A DNA stretch of 64,000 nt from Lichenicoccus sp964242335 (GTDB lineage: Bacteria > Pseudomonadota > Alphaproteobacteria > Acetobacterales > Acetobacteraceae), in assembly GCA_964242335.1 (NCBI GenBank), contig CAXTAY010000003.1:156316-220315 (forward strand). The letters are read 5' to 3'. The notes beneath the pieces were generated by a model that saw nothing but the letters and a program-made list of their open reading frames with translations, made no database searches and was not told where the DNA came from. The position numbers and the translations under genes were made by a program. Shown piece by piece: positions 8,165 through 17,244 of this stretch (position 1 is its first letter; each line of letters begins with the position of its first letter).

Positions 8165-10084
8165 ATGCCGCAAAGCTCGGCACTCCCCACCTACAGCGCC
8201 ATCTACGCGTTCGGCGACAGCCTGTCGGACGCCGGCAACGTCTCGATCCTGACCGCGACCGTCGGCACCGAGCCGGTCTCGCCGCCCTATGCGCAGGAGA
8301 AATACGGCTCGGCCACCGGCAACGTGTTCAGCAACGGCCCGACCTGGGTGCAGGATCTGTCCGGCGCCCTCGGCCTGGGCACGCTCGCCCCGAGCCTGGC
8401 GAACGGCACCGACTTCGCCTATGGCGGTGCCGAGACCGGCTCGACGCCGCAGAACAGCGGCAACCCGCAGATCGGCCTGCTCTCGCTTCCGACGCAGCTG
8501 CAGCAGTTCCAGGCCAAGGTAACGACGCCGGCGACCAATGCGCTCTACACGATCTCGATCGGCGCCAATGACCTGTTCGACGTCCTGGACAGCACCGGCC
8601 TGACCGCGCAGCAGCAGACCACCGACGTGGCGGCTGCCGTCACCAACGAGATCAGCTTCGTCAACCAGCTGGTCGGCGACGGCGCCAAGAACCTGATGGT
8701 GATGGACGTGCCCGATCTCGGCAAGACGCCGTCCTATAGCCAGGGCGGCTCGGCCGCCGAGGCGACGCAGCTTTCCAGCGAGTACGACACGGCCCTGATC
8801 AGCCAGCTCGCCGGCATCGCCAGCACGGACTCCGTCCGCATCGACGTGATCAACGCCTTCCAGCTGATCGACCAGGCGGTCGCCGATCCGGCCGGCTACG
8901 GTCTGACCAACGTCACTTCCCCGGTCTGGACCGGGAACTTCACCAGCGCCAGCAGCGGCACGCTGGTGTCCAGCGATCCGACGGTGCAGGACCAGTACCT
9001 GTTCTTCGACCACGAGCACCCGACCGAGACCGGCCACCAGGCGCTCGCCACCACCGCGGAGGACGAGCTCGGCGGCAACGGCGTGGTCGCCCTGCCCACG
9101 GGCAACCAGTACTACCAGGCGGCGGCCGGGACCACGGTGCTCACCGGCGGCGGCAACGACACCGTGAGCGCCACGTCAGGACAGGTCACGGTGATAGGCG
9201 GCCCCGGCACCCTGACCTTCGTCGGCGGCACCGGTGCCAGCTCCGTCACCGGCAGCACCGGGGCGGTGACGATCTTCGGCGGCACCGGCGGCGGCAGCTT
9301 CGGCGGCGGTGCCGGCGGCCCCAACATCCTCATCTCCGAAGGTGCCGCCGGCGCCAACACGACCCTCGTCGGCGGCGCGTCCGGCGACCGGATCTTCGGC
9401 TCCGCGGCGGGCAACGACCTGCTGGTCGCCTCGGTCGGGCGAGACTCGATCCTCGGCGGCGGGGGAAGCACGACGATCGACGGCGGCGCCAGCGCCGGCA
9501 GCGTCATCTTCACCGGCGGTGGCGCCACCACCGTCGATGGCGGCGCCGCGGGTGCCGACACCATCGTCGGCGGCAGCGGGCCCGTGAACGTCGCCGCCGC
9601 CGGCGACGCGATATTCGGCACCTCGGGCGCGCTGCAGGTCAGCGGCAGCACGACCCGCGCGGATTCGATCATCGGCGGCGCCGGGGCGCTCAGCGTGACC
9701 GGCCACGGCGGCAACATGCTGGTGGTCGCGGCGACCAGCACGTCGAACATCACCACCGGCAACGGCGCCAGCCTGATCCTGGCCAACTCGGGTGCCAACA
9801 GTGTCACCGGCGGCTCCGGCTCGCTGCAGGTGCTGTTCGGCGCGGGCACGGCGACGGTGACGGAAGGCTCCGGTGCAGCGATGTTCGACGTGGTGAAGGG
9901 GGCGGCGGGCGGAACCGACGTGATCAACGGCTTCAAGACCAGCACCGATCATATCCAGCTGTTCGGCTATGCGGCGAGCGACCTGCAGGTGACGACCAGC
10001 AACGGCTCGAGCTTCGTCAGCCTGACCGACGGCACCAAGATCGAGGTCGTCGGCGTGACCGATCTCGGAGGCAGCATCAGCTAG
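8165..10084 (+). CDS. SGNH/GDSL esterase fused to glycine-rich RTX-like repeats, probable type I secretion substrate
   Basis: A 639-residue protein. Residues about 12-300 form an SGNH hydrolase: block I FGDSLSDAGN (nucleophile Ser19), block III GAND (about residue 133) and block V FFDHEHPTETGH (about 282) with the catalytic Asp-His pair. Residues about 320-575 are Gly/Thr/Ser-rich repeats of the type GG(S/T)GxxxVxG with few Asp, a diverged form of the calcium-binding nonapeptide roll. The last 60 residues (GGTDVINGFKTSTDHIQLFGY) match the end of many type I secreted proteins. There is no N-terminal signal peptide, in line with a C-terminal secretion signal (inference). No transporter genes lie nearby. 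The ribosome site AGGAAGGAAA supports the ATG at 8165. A 12-bp terminator hairpin follows. Confidence 0.85.
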   Translation: MPQSSALPTYSAIYAFGDSLSDAGNVSILTATVGTEPVSPPYAQEKYGSATGNVFSNGPTWVQDLSGALGLGTLAPSLANGTDFAYGGAETGSTPQNSGNPQIGLLSLPTQLQQFQAKVTTPATNALYTISIGANDLFDVLDSTGLTAQQQTTDVAAAVTNEISFVNQLVGDGAKNLMVMDVPDLGKTPSYSQGGSAAEATQLSSEYDTALISQLAGIASTDSVRIDVINAFQLIDQAVADPAGYGLTNVTSPVWTGNFTSASSGTLVSSDPTVQDQYLFFDHEHPTETGHQALATTAEDELGGNGVVALPTGNQYYQAAAGTTVLTGGGNDTVSATSGQVTVIGGPGTLTFVGGTGASSVTGSTGAVTIFGGTGGGSFGGGAGGPNILISEGAAGANTTLVGGASGDRIFGSAAGNDLLVASVGRDSILGGGGSTTIDGGASAGSVIFTGGGATTVDGGAAGADTIVGGSGPVNVAAAGDAIFGTSGALQVSGSTTRADSIIGGAGALSVTGHGGNMLVVAATSTSNITTGNGASLILANSGANSVTGGSGSLQVLFGAGTATVTEGSGAAMFDVVKGAAGGTDVINGFKTSTDHIQLFGYAASDLQVTTSNGSSFVSLTDGTKIEVVGVTDLGGSIS

Positions 10085-10389
10085 ATGTCGAGCTCCGGCA
10101 CGCGTCGTCGACCGCGTGCCGGAGGCTGCCACGCTGACGGGGCACGAAGCGGCAGGAGCCGTCCTAACCTCACCTTAACGATGTTCTCCTAGCCTGACCG
10201 CTGCTCCGGGCGTCTTGAGGCCGATGCGGCAGGGATGGCGATGAAGATACGATCTGATCCGGCCCGATCGGCCGGCCAACGGCCCCGGTTCCGCTCCGTC
10301 GAGACGGGCCGCGCGTGGTGTGCCCTCACGGCCCGTCGGGCCGGCGGAGGGCGGGATCCCGACGAATCTCGCAGAGACGGCCGAGCATC
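10085..10389. other. Intergenic region with terminator and possible CtrA-like half-matched site
   Basis: The first 40 bp hold the esterase terminator. At 10164-10179 CTAA-N7-TTAAC differs by one base from the CtrA consensus TTAA-N7-TTAAC, about 210 bp before the PAS-EAL gene. No gene is recognisable; the open frame from 10315 looks like out-of-frame translation until the GTG at 10390. Confidence 0.4.
10093..10124 (+). terminator. Rho-independent-like hairpin after the esterase gene
   Basis: A perfect 12-bp stem CTCCGGCACGCG / CGCGTGCCGGAG with an 8-nt loop starts 8 bp after the esterase stop codon. No T-run follows, which is common in high-GC genomes. Confidence 0.7.
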
Positions 10390-12057
10390 GTGAGTTCTGC
10401 CGGACAGCGCGAAAGGGTCGCGATCCAGTCTCGGGATGCGACCCCGCAGCCCCGCCAGGTGGACAAGAGCGAGCGCTTCGTCGCCTTCGCCTTCGCCGGC
10501 GCGGACATGGTCGTCGAGACAGACGTGGATGGAGTCGTCACCTACGCCGCGGGTGCGTTCCGCACCAAGTTCGGACGCTCGGCGGACTGGTTCGTCGGGC
10601 GCCCGGTCCGGGAGCTGTTCGCGCCGGTGGATCACGAGGCGCTGCATGCGGCACTCGCCCTGCTGGTGGAACGCGGTCGCCTGCAGCCGTTGATGATCCG
10701 GCTGTCGGACGCCGAGCGGACGCATCTGGCCCTCGCCGGCATCGCCTTGCCGTCACAGGACGCGCCCCTCAGGCTGAGCCTCAGCCTCGCGCGTCCTCCG
10801 GCACCGCTGGCCAGCCTGACCCAGGCTCGCACCCCGCACTCGATGGCGCGTGCCACGGAGGCGCGCCTGCGTGACGGCACGCCGTGCGATCTCAAGCTGC
10901 TCGAGATCAAGGGGCGCGGAAGCACCGTGATCTCGTCGAGCGAGGTGATCGGGCGCGCGCTCGAGGCCGTGGCACCGGAGGCGGTGGCGAGCGAGATCGC
11001 ACCGGGCCGGTTCGGCCTGGTGGGATCGGCGGAGTCCGGGGCGGACCTGCTCTCGATCGCCGGCCTCCTGGAGCAGGTGCTGCGCAAGCAGGGCATCGAG
11101 GTCTCCGTCGCCGGCCGCCAGTTGAACCTTTCCATGGAGGGACTGACGCAGACCCAGGTGGCGCGCGCGCTGCGCCAGGCACTCAACCTGTTCGCGCGCG
11201 GCGGGCCGTCCTCGCTCGACGAGGCAGGTTTCGCCGGCGGTCTCGCCGGCTATATCCGCCGGGCCGGAACACAGGCCGCCGCCTTGCGGCAGACGATCCG
11301 GAGCAACCATTTCAAGCTGGTGTTCCAGCCGATCGTCGCCCTGTCCGACCTGTCGGTGCATCATTTCGAGGCGCTGATCCGGCCCGGCTCGGACGCCGGC
11401 AGCGCGTTCCAGGGGCCCCAGGACTTCATCATGCTGGTGGAGACGCTCGGACTGGCGGACGAGCTGGACCTGGAGGTTGCGCGCCTGGCCTGCGAGGCCG
11501 CCAGCACGGCCGAGGCCGTGGTCGCGTTCAACGTCTCGGGACAGTCGGTGCAGAGCCGCGGCTTCCGCGACCGTCTCGTGCGTCTCCTCTCGACCAGTGC
11601 TGCGAGCAAGGCGGGCTTGGTCATCGTCGAGATGACGGAAACTGCGGAGATCGAGGACATCGAGGAGGCTGCACGAACCGCCGATGCGCTGCGTTCGCTC
11701 GGCGTGCCTTTCTGTCTCGACGATTTCGGCGCCGGCGCGATCGATATCCGCCTGCTGCGAGAGCTCAGGCCCAACATCGTCAAGCTCGACGGATCCTACA
11801 TCCCGGGGGTCATACAGGGTGGACGGGAGCGGGCGCTGGTTGCCGGGATGGTCGAGATCGGGCGCGGAGCGGGAGCCGAGATCGTCGCCGAGCGCATCGA
11901 GACCAGGGCGGAGGCGGAAGCCCTGCAGGCGCTCGGCGTGCAGTACGGTCAGGGTTGGCTGTTCGGACGCCCGGTCGCGCTGCCGAGCCGTCCGAGTGGC
12001 CCGTCCGCTGCACCCAGGCCACGTCGCCGCGGCGCCCAGAAGGAGGATTGGGGCTAG
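10390..12057 (+). CDS. PAS-EAL c-di-GMP phosphodiesterase
   Basis: A 555-residue cytoplasmic protein. Residues about 25-110 resemble a PAS sensor (MVVETDVDGVVTYAAGAF). The middle (about 150-300) looks like a degenerate GGDEF-like or linker domain without the active-site motif. The C-terminal EAL domain is complete: FEALIR (about residue 325), FNVSG, VEMTET, LDDFGAG (about 443), VKLDGSY, IVAERIET and QGWLFGRP, so hydrolysis of c-di-GMP is expected. The GTG at 10390 is chosen over the in-frame GTG at 10315, since residues before it are Arg/Pro-rich and not family-like; ATG 10508 is another option. It faces the SDR-like gene tail to tail with a shared terminator. Confidence 0.85.
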   Translation: MSSAGQRERVAIQSRDATPQPRQVDKSERFVAFAFAGADMVVETDVDGVVTYAAGAFRTKFGRSADWFVGRPVRELFAPVDHEALHAALALLVERGRLQPLMIRLSDAERTHLALAGIALPSQDAPLRLSLSLARPPAPLASLTQARTPHSMARATEARLRDGTPCDLKLLEIKGRGSTVISSSEVIGRALEAVAPEAVASEIAPGRFGLVGSAESGADLLSIAGLLEQVLRKQGIEVSVAGRQLNLSMEGLTQTQVARALRQALNLFARGGPSSLDEAGFAGGLAGYIRRAGTQAAALRQTIRSNHFKLVFQPIVALSDLSVHHFEALIRPGSDAGSAFQGPQDFIMLVETLGLADELDLEVARLACEAASTAEAVVAFNVSGQSVQSRGFRDRLVRLLSTSAASKAGLVIVEMTETAEIEDIEEAARTADALRSLGVPFCLDDFGAGAIDIRLLRELRPNIVKLDGSYIPGVIQGGRERALVAGMVEIGRGAGAEIVAERIETRAEAEALQALGVQYGQGWLFGRPVALPSRPSGPSAAPRPRRRGAQKEDWG

Positions 12058-12066
12058 CGCTCGATC

Positions 12067-12091
12067 CTCCCGGGCCGGATCGGCCCGGGAC
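12067..12091. terminator. Bidirectional terminator between convergent genes
   Basis: TCCCGGGCC / GGCCCGGGA form a 9-bp perfect stem, extended by one G-C pair, between the stop codons of the EAL gene (+) and the SDR-like gene (-). Its symmetry suits termination in both directions. Confidence 0.65.
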
Positions 12092-12104
12092 GTCGAGTCG
12101 GTCG

Positions 12105-12995
12105 CTAGTAGTGCTCCGGCCGGTCGATGTCCGAGATGAGGCCCAACTCCCTCGGCTCCCAGCCGAGGATCGCCCTGGTCCTCTCGCCGGAGGCGGGACC
12201 GTTGCCCGCCACCCACATCGCGAGGCCGCCGAAATGCGCCTCGGCTTCCTCGGACGTCAGCGACTTGGCGGGCACCCCGACCTGCCGGCCGATCGCCTCG
12301 GCGATCAGCCTGAACGGCACGCCTTGCTCGGCGATGGCGTGGAACGCCTCGTTCCGCGCGCCCCGTTCGAGAGCGAGGCGGAACACGCGGGCGGCATCCA
12401 GTCGATGCACGGAGGGCCAGAGGTTCTGTCCGTCTCCGACATAGGCGGAGACGTGTCTCTCACGGGCCACGGCCGCGAGCATGGGAACGAAGCCATGACG
12501 TTCCCCGGCGCCGTGAGTCGAGCGCGGAAGCCGGGCCACGCAGGCCCGCAACCCGCGTTCTGCGAGCGCGAACGCCGTCTGCTCCGAGGCGCGCGGAAAC
12601 GCGGGGATGACGGGCGGCCTGGGCGAGTCCTCTCTGAACGTCTCGCCGACAGGCAGCAGGCCTACGCCGCTTGTCACGACGATCGGACGGTCCGAACCGG
12701 CGAGCACCTCGCCGAAGGTCTCGATCGCCTGACGGTCCTCCTCGCTCAGCTCCACGATCTTCGAGATCTCGAGACCGAACGCCGTGTGGATGACGCCGTC
12801 GGCGTCGCCAGCACCCCTCCGGAGCACGTCCAGATCGCTCAGCGAACCGAGGACCGGTGTCGCGCCGGCGGCGGCGACCGCCGCGGCCTTCTCCTTCGAG
12901 CGCACCAGGCCCAGGACAGCATGACCCGCATCGAGCAGGTCGCGGGTGATCGCCGATCCGACCCAGCCATTCGCTCCCGTCAGGAACACGCGCAT
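12105..12995 (-). CDS. NAD(P)-dependent SDR/epimerase-like oxidoreductase
   Basis: A 296-residue atypical/extended short-chain dehydrogenase with N-terminal nucleotide-binding motif TGANGWVG (residues 6-13). The usual catalytic Tyr-xxx-Lys is not visible; the position has RASEQTAFALAERG, and the substrate half contains VGDGQNLWPSVHRLDAARVF, both recurring in one SDR branch found beside TetR genes. It is transcribed divergently from the TetR gene at 13098, with twin palindromes in between, so the regulator probably represses it. The substrate is unknown. Confidence 0.85.
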   Translation of the reverse strand: MRVFLTGANGWVGSAITRDLLDAGHAVLGLVRSKEKAAAVAAAGATPVLGSLSDLDVLRRGAGDADGVIHTAFGLEISKIVELSEEDRQAIETFGEVLAGSDRPIVVTSGVGLLPVGETFREDSPRPPVIPAFPRASEQTAFALAERGLRACVARLPRSTHGAGERHGFVPMLAAVARERHVSAYVGDGQNLWPSVHRLDAARVFRLALERGARNEAFHAIAEQGVPFRLIAEAIGRQVGVPAKSLTSEEAEAHFGGLAMWVAGNGPASGERTRAILGWEPRELGLISDIDRPEHY

Positions 12996-13041
12996 GCTAT
13001 CTCCTTCGCCACATCGAGCGGGCAGGTGCTACCGCCCTTGA

Positions 13042-13078
13042 GTCAGTGACTGACATAGTGCGGTAGTCAGTCACTGAC
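13042..13078. promoter_or_regulatory. Twin palindromic operator for the adjacent TetR regulator
   Basis: Two 13-bp sites GTCAGTGACTGAC (13042-13054) and GTCAGTCACTGAC (13066-13078) lie between the divergent SDR-like and TetR genes. Each is a palindrome of form GTCAGTNACTGAC, each is the reverse complement of the other, and centres are 24 bp apart. On the minus strand a -35-like TTGTCA and a -10-like TATGTC are embedded in the sites, so bound repressor would block the SDR promoter (inference). Autoregulation is likely since the TetR start is only 20 bp away. Confidence 0.8.
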
Positions 13079-13097
13079 AAGAAGAGAAGGTGACCCG

Positions 13098-13667
13098 TTG
13101 GCGAGAACCGAGGACGATGTGCGTGCTCGTCTGCAACGGGCGGCGTTGGAGCTGTTCCGGGAGCGCGGCTACGATCAGACGACGGCCGCCGAGATCGCCA
13201 CGCGGGCCGGCGTGACCGAGCGGACCTTCTTCCGTCATTTTCCGGACAAGCGGGAGGTCCTGTTCGATGGCGAGGCCACGTTGCGAGCGTTCCTGGCAGC
13301 TTCGATCGCCGGGGCGCCCGAGGCACTGGGGCCGCTCGATACGCTGTTCAGGGCATTTCGGTCGGTGCAGTCGCTGCTCGAGGACAACCGGCCATTCTCG
13401 AAGCCGCGGCACGAGGTCATCTCCGGGACGCCCGCGCTGCACGAGCGTGAGCTCGCGAAGCTGGCGACGCTGGCCGATGCGCTCGCGGCCGAACTGGCGA
13501 CGCGCGGGGTCGAGGATGTGCAGGCTGTCCTTGCGGCTCGAACCGGCATGGCCGCGTTCTCATACGCCGTGGTGTCCTGGCTCGACGATCCCGGGCCGGG
13601 TCTCGGCGAGCATCTCGATCTCGCCCTTCGTGCGCTGGAGGGGCTGTTGACGAAATCCGGCGATTGA
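13098..13667 (+). CDS. TetR-family transcriptional regulator
   Basis: A 189-residue repressor. Residues about 8-55 form the TetR DNA-binding domain (ELFRERGYDQTTAAEIATRAGVTERTFFRHFPDKREVLF), here with the TFFRHF recognition helix; the C-terminal ligand domain is not assignable to a known effector. The start is TTG at 13098 with AGAAGG seven bases upstream. It is divergent from an SDR-like oxidoreductase that it probably controls through the twin palindrome next to its start. Confidence 0.9.
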   Translation: MARTEDDVRARLQRAALELFRERGYDQTTAAEIATRAGVTERTFFRHFPDKREVLFDGEATLRAFLAASIAGAPEALGPLDTLFRAFRSVQSLLEDNRPFSKPRHEVISGTPALHERELAKLATLADALAAELATRGVEDVQAVLAARTGMAAFSYAVVSWLDDPGPGLGEHLDLALRALEGLLTKSGD

Positions 13668-13697
13668 TCCGCCTGGACCAGGCGTCCGCCGGCCAAG

Positions 13698-13743
<46 letters not shown>

Positions 13744-13964
13744 TGCGACCCGGCGGAACGGTGGGTCCGGATCCGACGGTCGATCACTCCATCCGACGCG
13801 TCACGCGGGGCTGGCCGGGTGGGAGGAACGGGAGCACGGCAGCCGTCGTCGCGGCGTCCGGGTGACGCGATCCGGCGGGACCCGGCTCGTCGCGTCGCCC
13901 TTGACCATGAAGTTGCAGCGCGACAGATGAAGACGAAGGGTCGCCGAGCTTCCTGGAGTCGGTC

Positions 13965-15020
13965 ATGAGTGAGATGGCACCGGTGCACTTCTTCTCGGCG
14001 CTTCAGGATTATCTGGAACGCGGCATCGGCAGCGTCGAGGGCTGGCTCTGGCCCACGACCGCGTCGATGATCGCCGAACTCCTGGTTCGACAGGTTTCGG
14101 CCACGGTGCTAGGCGACGTCTGCGAGATCGGTGTGCATCATGGGCGGCTATTCTTGATCCTGGCCAACGCCATGGTGGTCGGCGAGCGCGCCGTCGCGGT
14201 CGATGTGTTCGAAGCTCAGGACAAGAACCTGGATGCCTCGGGTGCGGGCGACCGCCGCATCCTCGAGCGGCATATCGCACTGTACGCACCCGGCGCGCGC
14301 TGCGAGATCATCCAGGAATCCAGCCTCGACCTGGAACAGACCGGCTTCTGCTCGTCGCGTTTCCGTTTCATCTCGATCGACGGCGGCCACATAGCGAGCA
14401 TCGTCGTCAACGATCTCCGGCTCGCCGAGCGTACGCTGCTGCCCGCAGGCATCGTGGCGCTGGACGATGTGCTCAATCATGCCTGGCCCGGCGTGGTGAC
14501 CGGCCTGTCGCGCTATCTGACCGAAGGCGACACTCTCGTGCCGTTCGCGATCATACCGAACAAGCTCCTGTTGGCCGCGGATCAGGCTGCCGCGCAGCGT
14601 GGCAAGACGTTTCTGCGGCAGCACTTTCCGCTCGCGTTCTCCAAGTCAGGATTGGAGTTCCTGGGCGGTGTCGTCGACTGCTATGTCGATCATCCATACT
14701 ACAATCGCGAGACCGGTGCTTGCCTGCGCAGCGAGATCGAAGACCTTCGTCGCCGGTGCGAGGTGCTTGCCGCAAGTCAGTCCGATGGCCTCGTCGCCAT
14801 CCGCGATGAACGCGACGCCGCGCGCGAGGCGCTCGATGCGATGCGGCATCAGCACGAGGTCGTCACGGCCGAGCTGGCCGGATCCCGCGACGCGCTCGCG
14901 ACGCTGCACGCAAGCAGGTCCTGGCAGATCACCGGACCGCTGCGAGGTCTGGTCTCGCTCGCCAGGTATCGGCGCTCGAACCCCGGCCTGTCCGGACGGA
15001 ACACGGCGGTGATCGACTAG
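13965..15020 (+). CDS. SAM-dependent methyltransferase (FkbM/Methyltransf_24-like) with coiled-coil tail
   Basis: A 351-residue protein. Residues about 45-200 look like a class I methyltransferase: GDVCEIGVHHGRLFLILA as the SAM loop, AVAVDVFEAQDKN as the acidic strand-2 end, and FISIDGGH plus LLPAGIVALDDV downstream. Residues about 255-315 are rich in Glu, Arg and Ala with heptads, a likely coiled coil. The tail LHASRSWQITGPLRGL is a motif seen at the ends of many surface-polysaccharide glycosyltransferases and methyltransferases, so a role in glycan modification is suggested (inference). GGAG lies 8 bases before the ATG at 13965. No partner glycan genes are in the window. Confidence 0.7.
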   Translation: MSEMAPVHFFSALQDYLERGIGSVEGWLWPTTASMIAELLVRQVSATVLGDVCEIGVHHGRLFLILANAMVVGERAVAVDVFEAQDKNLDASGAGDRRILERHIALYAPGARCEIIQESSLDLEQTGFCSSRFRFISIDGGHIASIVVNDLRLAERTLLPAGIVALDDVLNHAWPGVVTGLSRYLTEGDTLVPFAIIPNKLLLAADQAAAQRGKTFLRQHFPLAFSKSGLEFLGGVVDCYVDHPYYNRETGACLRSEIEDLRRRCEVLAASQSDGLVAIRDERDAAREALDAMRHQHEVVTAELAGSRDALATLHASRSWQITGPLRGLVSLARYRRSNPGLSGRNTAVID

Positions 15021-15145
15021 GAGATCGGCGACCCGCCGGTGGCGCATCGGCTTCGGCTTGAAGGCGGCCCGGACACTTGCCGTCCCAGCCTATGCGACGC
15101 CCGGTCGAACATCGACACGGTCCGGTCGCGGAGCGTCTCGCGCGT

Positions 15146-16066
15146 TCAGCCGGAGGGTCCGGTGGTCGGGATGATCGTCCGGACGATCGAGGCGTCGAGC
15201 GCTTCGTACTCGTGCAGTCCGATCGTCTCGTAGAGCTCCCGGCGGGTCTGCATCCGGTCGAGCATGCCGTGGGTGCCACCGTCGCGCCGGATCGCCTCGA
15301 ACAGCTCCTGCTGCGCCTTGTTGGCGACGCGCAGCGAACTGACCGGCCAGATCACCATCGCGTAGCCGAACTGCTCGAACTCGGCGGCGGTGAAGAACGG
15401 CGTGCGGCCGAACTCGGTCATGTTGGCGAGCAGCCTGACGCCCGGCAACCGGGCAGCGAAGGCGCGGAACATCTCGGCGTTGTCCAGCGCCTCGGGAAAG
15501 ATCGCGTCGGCTCCGGCCTGCAGGTAGAGCTTGGCCCGCGCCACCGCCCCGTCCATTCCCTCGGAGGCTACGGCGTCGGTGCGCGCGATGACCAGCAGGC
15601 TGCGCCTGGCGCGCACCGCGGCCGCGATCTTGGCCGCCATGTCGGCGGGAGCGGCCAGCTTCTTGTCGTTCAGGTGACCGCACTTCTTCGGCAGCAGCTG
15701 GTCCTCGAGATGCACGCCGCCCGCGCCCGCCTCCTCGAAGCTGCGCACCATGTGCATGACGTTCAGCGCCTCGCCATAGCCGGTGTCGCCGTCCACCAGC
15801 ACCGGCAACATCGAGGCGCGAGCGACCTGGCGGATGAAGAAGGTGACCTCGTCGACGGTGATGATGCCGAGATCGGGCAGCCCCATCGAGGCCGTCATCG
15901 CGGCACCGGAGAGATAGCAGGCCTCGAACCCGGCAGCGCGGGCCTGCAATGCCGCGTGGCCGTTATGGGTGCCGGGGATCTGCAGGATCCCGGGCCGCTC
16001 CAGCAGCCGGCGCAGGCGCACCCCCGCGGCCTCTGCCGGCTGCTCGTCGGCGATCAGGTAGGGCAT
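15146..16066 (-). CDS. prpB: Methylisocitrate lyase
   Basis: Cleaves 2-methylisocitrate to pyruvate and succinate, the last step of the methylcitrate cycle that oxidises propionyl-CoA. The 306-residue protein has the isocitrate lyase/PEP mutase barrel with metal-binding DGDTGYG (Asp92/Asp94), HLEDQ and the catalytic loop KKCGH (Cys129). The ATG at 16066 is chosen because GTGAGGAGAT lies just before it; the open frame extends 20 codons upstream into the prpC end. Last gene of prpDCB, 10 bp behind prpC. An oxaloacetate-lyase-like relative is possible, but the gene context favours PrpB. Confidence 0.93.
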   Translation of the reverse strand: MPYLIADEQPAEAAGVRLRRLLERPGILQIPGTHNGHAALQARAAGFEACYLSGAAMTASMGLPDLGIITVDEVTFFIRQVARASMLPVLVDGDTGYGEALNVMHMVRSFEEAGAGGVHLEDQLLPKKCGHLNDKKLAAPADMAAKIAAAVRARRSLLVIARTDAVASEGMDGAVARAKLYLQAGADAIFPEALDNAEMFRAFAARLPGVRLLANMTEFGRTPFFTAAEFEQFGYAMVIWPVSSLRVANKAQQELFEAIRRDGGTHGMLDRMQTRRELYETIGLHEYEALDASIVRTIIPTTGPSG

Positions 16067-16076
16067 GGCGATCTCC

Positions 16077-17228
16077 TCACGGTCGATCGGCGAGCGGCAC
16101 GAAGACCCGGTTCTCCGGGCCGACATAGTGCGCGGTCGGGCGGATGATCTTGCCGTCCTGCCGCTGCTCGATGACGTGCGCCGACCAGCCGGCGGTGCGG
16201 GCGATGACGAACAGCGGCGTGAACATCGACGTCGGCACGCCCATCGCCTGGTAGGAGACGGCCGAGAACCAGTCCAGGTTGGCGAACATGCGCTTCGCCG
16301 CCGCCATCACGCTCTCGATCCGCTCGGCGACCTGGAAGCGGACCAGCGATCCGCCCTCGACGCCGAGCTCGTGGGCGATCTGCTTGATCACGCCGTTCCG
16401 CGGGTCCGAGACGGTATAGACCGGATGGCCGAAGCCGATCACCACCTGCTTGCTCTCGAGGCGGCCGCGTATGTCCGCCTCCGCCTCGTCCGGGGTGGCG
16501 TAGCGTTGCTGGATCTCCAGCGCCGCCTCGTTGGCGCCGCCGTGCCTGTGACCGCGCAGCGCGCCGATGCCGCCGGCGATGGCGGAGTACAGGTCCGACC
16601 CGGTTCCGGCGATTACGCGCGCGGTGAAGGTCGAGGCGTTGAACTCGTGCTCGGCATAGAGCACCAGCGAGGCATGCATCGCCTGCACCCAGCTCGGCCG
16701 CGGCCGGTCGCCGTGCAGCAGGTGCAGGAAGTGGCCGCCGATGCTGTCGTCGTCGGTCTCCACCTCGAGGCTCACGCCGTTATGGCTGCGGTGGTACCAG
16801 ATCAGCAGCATCGAGCCGAGCGAGGCCAGCAGCCGGTCGGCGATGTCCCGTGCGCCGGCGGCGGACTGGTCCTGCTTCTCGGGCAGCACGCAGCCGAGTG
16901 CCGAGACGCCGGTGCGCATCACGTCCATCGGATGCGCCGCCGCCGGCAGCTGCTCCAGCACCGCGCGCACCGCGGCCGGCACGCCGCGCAGGCGCCTGAG
17001 CTTCAGCCGGTAGGCGGCGAGCTCGGCCGCGTTCGGCAGCGTGCCGTGCACCAGCAGGTGCGCGATCTCCTCGAAGCTGCAGGCGCGGGCGATGTCGATG
17101 ATGTCGTAGCCGCGGTAATGCAGATCGTTGCCCGATTGGCCGACGCTGCACAGGGCGGTGCTGCCGGCGACGACGCCGGACAGCGCCACCGACTTCTTCG
17201 GCCGGGGGGCAGTCATGGTCTCGCTCAT
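16077..17228 (-). CDS. prpC: 2-methylcitrate synthase
   Basis: Condenses propionyl-CoA with oxaloacetate. The 383-residue protein is of the type II citrate-synthase short form: YRGYDIIDIA near the N-terminus, AEHEFNASTF with the first active-site His, GALRGHRHGGANEAA around the second, GFGHPVY, and C-terminal RPTAHYVGP. Context between prpD and prpB argues for methylcitrate rather than citrate synthase. The ribosome site AGAGGAG precedes ATG 17228; an ATG four codons later is possible. Confidence 0.94.
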   Translation of the reverse strand: MSETMTAPRPKKSVALSGVVAGSTALCSVGQSGNDLHYRGYDIIDIARACSFEEIAHLLVHGTLPNAAELAAYRLKLRRLRGVPAAVRAVLEQLPAAAHPMDVMRTGVSALGCVLPEKQDQSAAGARDIADRLLASLGSMLLIWYHRSHNGVSLEVETDDDSIGGHFLHLLHGDRPRPSWVQAMHASLVLYAEHEFNASTFTARVIAGTGSDLYSAIAGGIGALRGHRHGGANEAALEIQQRYATPDEAEADIRGRLESKQVVIGFGHPVYTVSDPRNGVIKQIAHELGVEGGSLVRFQVAERIESVMAAAKRMFANLDWFSAVSYQAMGVPTSMFTPLFVIARTAGWSAHVIEQRQDGKIIRPTAHYVGPENRVFVPLADRP

Positions 17229-17244
17229 CGCTGGCTCCTCTGCT

